From contig NZ_JAKRKC020000001.1 in assembly GCF_022664455.2 (NCBI RefSeq), forward strand, positions 5,275,001 through 5,339,000: a DNA stretch of 64,000 nucleotides, written 5' to 3'. The translations under genes and the position numbers were made by a program. The notes under the pieces are model-generated. The model was not told the origin of the DNA, did no database searches, and saw nothing but the letters and a program-made list of their open reading frames with translations. Position 1 is the first letter of the stretch. Every line of letters starts with the position of its first letter. The stretch comes from Actinomadura luzonensis. Its GTDB lineage: Bacteria > Actinomycetota > Actinomycetes > Streptosporangiales > Streptosporangiaceae. Below, piece after piece: positions 59,379 to 64,000 of the stretch.

Positions 59379-59917
59379 CCCTGGCGCAGCTTCCCGACCT
59401 GCGCGGTGAGCTCCTCGCCGTCCAGGGGGCCGGTGGCCTTGGTGGTGGAGCCGTCGGGCCGGACGAACAGGAAGGTGGACTGGGAGGCGATGCCGAACCT
59501 GGCCCAGACCTCGCCCTCCGCGTCCGACAGGTGGGTGATGCCGCCGGTGCCGGTCTGCTGGACGAACTCCTTCATCGCCCCCTCGTCGTCCAGGCTCGCG
59601 ACGCCGACGAAGGTCACGTCCCGGTGGGCCGCGGCGGCCGCCTTGACGTGCGGAGCCTCTGCCCGGCACTTGGGGCACCAGGGCGCCCAGAACCACAGCA
59701 CCACCGGCTTGCCCTTCAGGGTCTCACCGGCGAACGCCTGACCGTCCAGGGTCCTGGCCGTGAACCCCAGCGCCGCGGCCGCCGGCTGCGCGGCCTCCGA
59801 CGCCGGGCCGGCGGTGGCGGTGCCGCTGCCGGTGCGGGGCGGCTCCTGCGCGCCGCAGGCGGCCAGCAGGAGGGCAGAGGCGACGGCGACGGCGGCCGTC
59901 GCTCGAACTGTGCGCAT
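59375..59917 (-). CDS. TlpA/ResA-like thioredoxin-fold lipoprotein
   Basis: This 180-residue lipoprotein has a signal peptide and lipobox ALLLAACGA (Cys21), a short disordered linker, then a thioredoxin fold with GKPVVLWFWAPWCPKCRAEAPHVKAAAA; the active site is CPKC at about residues 80-83. The later FGIASQSTFLFVRPDGST carries the cis-proline loop region. It is anchored outside the membrane and likely receives electrons from the CcdA-like protein. Disulfide reduction of exported proteins is the family role. Confidence 0.9.
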   Translation of the reverse strand: MRTVRATAAVAVASALLLAACGAQEPPRTGSGTATAGPASEAAQPAAAALGFTARTLDGQAFAGETLKGKPVVLWFWAPWCPKCRAEAPHVKAAAAAHRDVTFVGVASLDDEGAMKEFVQQTGTGGITHLSDAEGEVWARFGIASQSTFLFVRPDGSTTKATGPLDGEELTAQVGKLRQG

Positions 59918-60065
59918 GCCGCGAGCCTAGACACCGGCGTGGCGGCAATCCTTACGCGACGGTGACGGCTCACCGGCGACGCGCGGCGTGACCCGAAGGT
60001 CGCGCCGCACGTCCCGGCGCCGGGAGCGGGACCGCCGGTAGCGCTCGTACCGGGGCCCGGGGGCG

Positions 60066-60677
60066 TCAGAGCCGGTCGAGGAGGTCGCGCAACCGCTCCA
60101 CCTCGGCCTGCTGCGTGCGCTCGATGGCCCTGGCCAGCTCCTTGGCCCGCGGGTCCGAGCCGCCGGCCTGCTCGGTGCGGGCCATCTCGATCGCGCCTTC
60201 GTGGTGGGCGATCATCTGCCGCGCGAACAGCTTGTCGAACGCCGTCCCCGTGGCCGACCGGAGCTCCGTCATGTCCTCCTCCGACATGAGGCCGGGCATG
60301 TCGTGTCCCAGGTGACCCGCGGTCGTGGGGCGGCCCCACGCCGCGAGCCAGCCCTTCATCGTCTGGATCTCGGGGTCCTGCGCCGCCTTGATCTGCGCCG
60401 CGAGGTCCTTGATCTCGGGGTCGCCCGCCCGCTCAGGAGCGAGCCCGGCCATCTCGACCGCCTGCTCGTGGTGCGGGATCATCATCTGCGCGAACATCAC
60501 GTCCGCGTCGTCGAAGGTCTCCGCCGGCTGGGCGGCGGCAGTGGTGGTGGTGGCGGGCGCGCTGCCGCGCGTCCCCTCGTGGGCGGTCGTGGCGTCGCCG
60601 CCGCCGCACGCGCTCACGCCCGCCAGGGCGAGGGCGCCGGTGGCCAGGGCGATGGACATCCTGCTGGTGATACGCAT
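60066..60677 (-). CDS. DUF305 lipoprotein
   Basis: This 203-residue lipoprotein has a lipobox ALAGVSACGG (Cys24) and the DUF305 ferritin-like helices with twin motifs DVMFAQMMIPHHEQAVEMAGLA near residue 60 and FDKLFARQMIAHHEGAIEMARTE near 147. The repeated M-I-x-H-H-E pattern looks metal-binding; DUF305 proteins are often encoded near copper genes. The function is not established. It is single, with a 148-base gap before tlpA that holds no clear motif. Confidence 0.9.
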   Translation of the reverse strand: MRITSRMSIALATGALALAGVSACGGGDATTAHEGTRGSAPATTTTAAAQPAETFDDADVMFAQMMIPHHEQAVEMAGLAPERAGDPEIKDLAAQIKAAQDPEIQTMKGWLAAWGRPTTAGHLGHDMPGLMSEEDMTELRSATGTAFDKLFARQMIAHHEGAIEMARTEQAGGSDPRAKELARAIERTQQAEVERLRDLLDRL

Positions 60678-60758
60678 GGTCGTTGGATCTCTCGATTCGT
60701 CGGTACGGTCGGTCCGTCAGCGGCGGGGCTCGTGGCCCCGGCCGCGCAGCGGAGCGGC

Positions 60759-61127
60759 CTACATGCGCAGGATCGAGAGGACGGCCAGGCGCCGGGACGT
60801 GGCTCCCGGCGGTGGGCGGGCGGACGGCCGGACGTCCGTGACCGGCTCTCCCCCGGCCCCGGCGGGTCGTCCCACCCGGGTCCGGACGCCGCTCAGCAGC
60901 AGCACGATGAACGACGCCAGGACGGCCAGGCACACGTTCGCCGGGTCGAGATCGGGCAGCTCGTGGCCGGGCGCGAACGTCCCGCTGGCCGCGACGACCT
61001 GCGGGTGAGGGGCGGTGCCGTGCTGCCGGCCGTGCAGGTGCCCCAAGGTGTGCATGCCGCACACGCCCAGGGCGAGGGCCACGAGCAGGATCGCGCGCGG
61101 CACGCGCACTGTACGGAGCCGCCGCAT
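60759..61127 (-). CDS. DUF6153-like membrane protein
   Basis: This 122-residue protein has two membrane segments, residues 10-24 (AILLVALALGVCGM) and 65-80 (VCLAVLASFIVLLLSG), with a His-rich outer segment GMHTLGHLHGRQHG between them. This matches DUF6153, often found beside DUF305 genes in actinomycetes. The His cluster could bind copper or another metal. The ATG at 61127 follows AGGGGGA. It is divergent from the BlaI-type regulator across the 61128-61256 region, which contains an inverted repeat, so both may respond to the same signal. Confidence 0.72.
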   Translation of the reverse strand: MRRLRTVRVPRAILLVALALGVCGMHTLGHLHGRQHGTAPHPQVVAASGTFAPGHELPDLDPANVCLAVLASFIVLLLSGVRTRVGRPAGAGGEPVTDVRPSARPPPGATSRRLAVLSILRM

Positions 61128-61176
61128 AGATCCCCCTGCCCTTCCGGAGAATAACCTCCTCATTACACGTACCAGC

Positions 61177-61198
61177 CTACTAAGGAAGCTCGTAGTAG
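61177..61198. promoter_or_regulatory. inverted repeat CTACTA-N10-TAGTAG, candidate BlaI/CopY operator
   Basis: Perfect 6-bp arms with a 10-base spacer lie 59 bases before the BlaI-like ATG and 50 bases from the DUF6153 start. The TACTA/TAGTA arms recall the TAC/GTA core of BlaI/MecI sites. Confidence 0.55.
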
Positions 61199-61256
61199 CG
61201 GCGTGAACACGATCGCCGATAGCATGAGGGGCCCACGGGCTGGAGGGAACTGTCAG

Positions 61257-61631
61257 ATGATGCGCGGCCTGGGAGAGCTCGAGTCCACGATCATGGACCA
61301 CATGTGGACGATCAAACAGCCGGCCTCCGTCAGAGACGTCCTGGAGCATCTGCGCGAGGACCGCCCGCTCGCCTACACCACGGTCATGACCGTGATGGAC
61401 AAGCTGCACACCAAGGGCCTGCTCCGCCGCCGGCCGGTGGGCCGGGCCTACATCTACGAGGCGGTGTCGTCCAAGGAGGCCTACACCGCCGACGTCATGC
61501 GCGAGTCCCTGTCCAGGAGCGGCAACAGGGCGGCCACGCTGGTCCACTTCCTCGAACGGCTCACCCCGGAGGAGGCCAGCGCCCTTGAGGCGGCGCTCCG
61601 GGTGTACCCGCCGGGGAGCCGCGGCGCATGA
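61257..61631 (+). CDS. BlaI/MecI/CopY-family repressor
   Basis: This 124-residue winged-helix protein reads LGELESTIMDHMWTIKQPASVRDVLEHLREDRPLAYTTVMTVMDKLHTKGLLRRRPVGRAYIYEAVSSKEAYTADVM with a C-terminal dimerisation helix. In this family a membrane peptidase partner relieves repression by cleavage. The ATG at 61257 follows GGAGGG; the upstream frame to 61203 runs through the promoter. Its stop overlaps the M56 gene (ATGA), the standard regulator/sensor pair. The signal may be a beta-lactam, copper or wall stress. Confidence 0.9.
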   Translation: MMRGLGELESTIMDHMWTIKQPASVRDVLEHLREDRPLAYTTVMTVMDKLHTKGLLRRRPVGRAYIYEAVSSKEAYTADVMRESLSRSGNRAATLVHFLERLTPEEASALEAALRVYPPGSRGA

Positions 61632-62578
61632 CGGTGCCCGTCGTCCTCGCCCTGTACGGCCTCGCCGCGGCCCTGGCGCTGCCCGAGCTGCTCAGGCGGG
61701 GCACCTGGGCCGACCGCGCGCCGCGGCTGGCGATCGCGATGTGGCAGGCGGCCGGCACGTCGGTGGTCGCCTCGGTGCTGCTGTCGGCGTTCGCCGTCGC
61801 GGTGCCCGCCTCCGTGGTGGGGCACGGCCTGGCCCACCTGTTCGAGGTCTGCGCCGACCTGCTCGGCGACGAGGCGGCCCGGAGCCCGGCCGGCGTCGGG
61901 GCGAGCCTGGCCGTCGGCGGGCTCGTGCTGGTCAGGGTCGCCTCCGTGGGCGCGGCGGTGCTGCTGCGCGCCCGCCGCGGACGCCGCCGCCACGCCGCCG
62001 CCCTCGCCCTCCTCGGCAGGCGCGACCTCGCTCTCGGCGCGGTGGTGGTCGACTACGAGGAGCGCCTGGCCTACTGCCTGCCCGGCCGCAACGGGCACGC
62101 GGTCATCACCACGGGCGCGCTGCGCTCCCTCGCCCCCGAGCAGGTGGCCGCCGTCCTCGCCCACGAACAGGCCCACCTGCGCGGACGCCACCACCTGGCG
62201 CTCGCCGCCGCCGAGACGCTGGCGCGGGCCTTCCCCCGCGTCCCCCTGTTCGACCAGGCGCGCGTCGAGGTCGCCCGCCTGGTCGAGCTGCTGGCCGACG
62301 ACGTCGCGGCCCGCCGGCACCCGCGCGTCCACCTGGCGGCGGCGCTCGTCGGCCTCGCCACCGGACGGGTCCCGGCCTTCGCGCTGGGCGCGGGCGGCGA
62401 GACGGCGCTGACCCGCGTCCGGCGGATGCTGCATCCCCAGGCCCCGCTCGCCCGTCGCGAGCGCGTCGCGGGACGCCTCGCGGTGACGACGCTGCTCGCC
62501 GGGCCGGCCGCCCTGACGCTCGCGCCGGGCGTGGCCGCGTTCCTGGCCGACCACTGCCACTCCCTCCTCACGTTCTGA
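61628..62578 (+). CDS. M56-family membrane metallopeptidase (BlaR-like, no sensor domain)
   Basis: This 316-residue protein has about four membrane helices and a gluzincin motif HEQAH in VAAVLAHEQAHLRGRHHLALAAAETL near residue 178, with a later Glu in VELLADDVAARRH acting as third zinc ligand region. It lacks the C-terminal penicillin-binding sensor domain of BlaR1. It presumably cleaves or triggers loss of the BlaI-like repressor when a signal is sensed in the membrane. Translation is coupled to the repressor. Confidence 0.88.
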   Translation: MTVPVVLALYGLAAALALPELLRRGTWADRAPRLAIAMWQAAGTSVVASVLLSAFAVAVPASVVGHGLAHLFEVCADLLGDEAARSPAGVGASLAVGGLVLVRVASVGAAVLLRARRGRRRHAAALALLGRRDLALGAVVVDYEERLAYCLPGRNGHAVITTGALRSLAPEQVAAVLAHEQAHLRGRHHLALAAAETLARAFPRVPLFDQARVEVARLVELLADDVAARRHPRVHLAAALVGLATGRVPAFALGAGGETALTRVRRMLHPQAPLARRERVAGRLAVTTLLAGPAALTLAPGVAAFLADHCHSLLTF

Positions 62579-62611
62579 GGGCGTCCGGCGTGAGCGCGCC
62601 ACGCCCGCTGC

Positions 62612-63358
62612 TCAGGACGCGCGCGTGGCGGAGGCGACGAACAACGGGAGCGCGAGGAACAGGCGATCCTGCTCGGCCCGTCGCACCTGCTCCGCGACCC
62701 AGGCGTCGTGCTGCTCCCGGGTGATGACGCCGGCCGCGTGCACGGCCTCGGCGAGGCCCGTCAGCATGCGGAGCATCGTCCGGTCCGTGCAGAGGCCGAC
62801 GTGCACCTCCACGTCCACCTCGCCGAACCCGGCGTCGAGCAGCAGGTTGCGGTAGCCGCGGGCGGCGCGCGGGGCGGCGGTCAGGTCGGCGCGGGCCCGC
62901 ACGATGGTCCGGGTGAGACCGGGCTGGTGGGAGTCGATGACGAAGGCGTCCCAGTCCTGCCCGACGAGCACGATCCGGCCGCCGGGGGCCAGCACGCGAG
63001 CGGCCTCGGCCAGCGCCCTGGCGGGGTCGCCGAGTTCGTGGAAGACCTTGTCCGCCCGGTATCCGGCCACCTCGTGGTCACGCAGGGGAAGGCGGCAGGC
63101 GTCACCGACGCGGAAGTCGGCGTCGGGCCGGCGCCGCCGGGCCACGTCGATCATCTCCTCGCTGACGTCCACGCCGATCGCCGTGACCTTCCTGTCGTTC
63201 AGCTCGGCCACCGCCCGGCCCGCGCCGCAGCCCACGTCGACCGCGTGGTCCCCGGGCCGGAGCCTGAGCAGGTCGTACGAGCGGGCCCGCAGCCGGACAG
63301 CGGCCGGCAGGGCGTCGGCGAGGTCGAGCAGCTTGATGAGTTCCGTGTCGTTGGACAT
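62612..63358 (-). CDS. class I SAM-dependent methyltransferase (UbiE-like)
   Basis: This 248-residue enzyme has motif I HAVDVGCGAGRAVAELNDRKV near residue 45, motif II AIGVDVSEEMIDVARRRRPDADFRVGDACRLPL, and ARVLAPGGRIVLVGQDWDAF as motif III. The C-terminal ~80 residues are variable. The acceptor is unknown. The ATG at 63358 is the first downstream of a 22-bp near-perfect palindrome. It is divergent from a MerR-type regulator, which probably regulates it. Confidence 0.88.
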   Translation of the reverse strand: MSNDTELIKLLDLADALPAAVRLRARSYDLLRLRPGDHAVDVGCGAGRAVAELNDRKVTAIGVDVSEEMIDVARRRRPDADFRVGDACRLPLRDHEVAGYRADKVFHELGDPARALAEAARVLAPGGRIVLVGQDWDAFVIDSHQPGLTRTIVRARADLTAAPRAARGYRNLLLDAGFGEVDVEVHVGLCTDRTMLRMLTGLAEAVHAAGVITREQHDAWVAEQVRRAEQDRLFLALPLFVASATRAS

Positions 63359-63372
63359 GCGCCCCACCATGC

Positions 63373-63394
63373 GACTTAATGTCGACATGAAGTC
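63373..63394. promoter_or_regulatory. 22-bp MerR-type palindrome
   Basis: GACTT-N-ATGTCGACAT-N-AAGTC is a near-perfect inverted repeat (only one base pair mismatches). On the minus strand TTGACT (63396-63391) overlaps its edge as a possible -35, the usual MerR arrangement between -35 and -10. Confidence 0.6.
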
Positions 63395-63404
63395 AAATGC
63401 GGTG

Positions 63405-63839
63405 ATGGCCATCGGCGACGTCGCGGCCCGCTTCGGACTCGCGCCGCACGTGCTGCGCCACTGGGAGGCGATGGGGCTGCTCGCCCCGGCCCGCGCCGAG
63501 GGCGACCGCCGCCGCTACAGCCGCGACGACCTCTACCGGATCGCGCTGATCCTCCGCGCCCGGGAGGCCGGCATCGGCCTGGAGGATCTCCGCCGGATGC
63601 TCACCACCACCGACCCGGCCGCCCGCCGGGAGATCCTCCAGCGCCACCGCGCGGGCCTGCTGCAGCGCATCGCCGCCGCCCAGGCCTCGCTCGACCTCCT
63701 CAACTGCGCGCTGACCTGCGATCACGAGGACTTCTCCAGCTGCCGGAGCTTCCAGGCGATGCTCACCGAACGCGTCGAGCAGGCCCGTCCCTCCCGCCAC
63801 GCCGATGGGCCCGTTGATCGCCGCCAGGGCCGGCGGTGA
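63405..63839 (+). CDS. MerR-family transcriptional regulator
   Basis: This 144-residue regulator has the MerR winged helix-turn-helix AIGDVAARFGLAPHVLRHWEAMGLLAPARAEGDRRRYSRDDLYRIALILRAREAGIGLEDLRRML, a coiled-coil dimer helix (residues 70-105) and a C-terminal Cys-containing end CALTCDHEDFSSCRSF that could sense metal or thiol stress. ATG 63387 lies inside the operator palindrome, so ATG 63405 (or GTG 63402) is the likely start; neither has a clear ribosome site. It probably controls the divergent methyltransferase. Confidence 0.88.
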   Translation: MAIGDVAARFGLAPHVLRHWEAMGLLAPARAEGDRRRYSRDDLYRIALILRAREAGIGLEDLRRMLTTTDPAARREILQRHRAGLLQRIAAAQASLDLLNCALTCDHEDFSSCRSFQAMLTERVEQARPSRHADGPVDRRQGRR

Positions 63840-63863
63840 GCGGCGCCGCTTCGGAGCGGCCGG

Positions 63864-64000
63864 TCAGGCCGGGGAGAAGGCGTACAGCTTGTTGTTCTGG
63901 GCGCAGGCGTAGGTGCCGTCCGAGCACAGGCCGAACCAGTACCCCGAGCCCCAGTAGACGGTCCCGGCGACGATCGCCGCCCCGCCGATCACCGCGCCGC
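63864..64000 (-). CDS. C-terminal end of a PQQ-type beta-propeller protein, cut by right edge
   Basis: The last 45 codons of a minus-strand gene read GAVIGGAAIVAGTVYWGSGY then WFGLCSDGTYACAQNNKLYAFSPA and stop at 63864. The Trp/Tyr-rich YWGSGY and the closing NNKLYAFSPA are typical of the last blade of PQQ-dependent dehydrogenase-like or PQQ-binding propeller proteins, for example polyvinyl-alcohol dehydrogenase-like ones. The rest lies beyond the window. Confidence 0.65.
   Translation of the reverse strand, partial: GAVIGGAAIVAGTVYWGSGYWFGLCSDGTYACAQNNKLYAFSPA

Overview
The window is about 73% GC chromosomal DNA of a filamentous actinomycete. Codon third positions are nearly all G or C, GTG starts are common, and most operons are joined by 4-bp ATGA or GTGA overlaps. 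A VanY/Ddl/MurF set, DosR-like boxes and secreted C..GYVWR repeats fit a Streptosporangiaceae member (Nonomuraea-like); the genus is an inference. No tRNA, rRNA, insertion sequence, integrase or CRISPR array was seen. The left edge cuts a STAS-domain gene and the right edge cuts a PQQ-type beta-propeller gene.

Layout. 1-15202 is an accessory and regulatory stretch: a ferritin-like di-iron protein, a DesK/DesR-type two-component system, an aminoglycoside-phosphotransferase-like kinase, a P450 divergent from a TetR repressor, an MFS exporter with a carboxymuconolactone-decarboxylase-like protein and HxlR regulator, a LysR regulator divergent from quinone reductase/NTF2 genes, and an MFS transporter divergent from an AraC regulator. 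15246-20710 looks like a hypoxia/dormancy block: an HPF-like ribosome hibernation factor and a zinc alcohol dehydrogenase, each behind DosR-like boxes, then a STAS protein, a histidine phosphatase, a PEP-synthase-like protein and two small regulators. 20805-28361 holds an XRE-cupin regulator, tryptophan 2,3-dioxygenase with a divergent Lrp regulator, a tightly overlapped amidohydrolase/NTF2/TIGR04076/LLM operon, and an ABC-F protein divergent from TetR. 28857-33972 is a peptidoglycan-stem block (VanY, DacC-like, Asp/Glu racemase, MurF, Ddl) in which 11-bp direct repeats precede both transcription units.

The most interesting part is 37775-54597. A secreted beta-propeller phytase and a solute-binding lipoprotein on the minus strand are followed, divergently, by a 13-gene plus-strand set: iolG, iolE-like, iolC, an aldolase-like barrel, iolD, a PiT phosphate transporter with its DUF47/PhoU-like partner, an AfuB-type permease, an ABC ATPase, a HAD phosphatase, an inositol monophosphatase, a Cof-type HAD phosphatase and iolA. 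I read this as one pathway: phytate is trimmed outside the cell, an inositol phosphate is imported by an AfuABC-like ABC system, phosphates are removed inside and moved by PiT, and the inositol ring is degraded to central metabolites. Two tandem GTTCA-type PHO boxes and three TGTCNNGACA operators lie at the promoters, suggesting joint control by phosphate starvation and inositol. iolB and a dedicated regulator are not in the window.

54680-64000 returns to ordinary genes: a DHFR-like reductase, a secreted lipase-like hydrolase, DinB, a broken secreted metallopeptidase, a CcdA/TlpA redox pair, DUF305 and DUF6153 proteins, a BlaI/M56 sensor pair, and a methyltransferase divergent from a MerR regulator.
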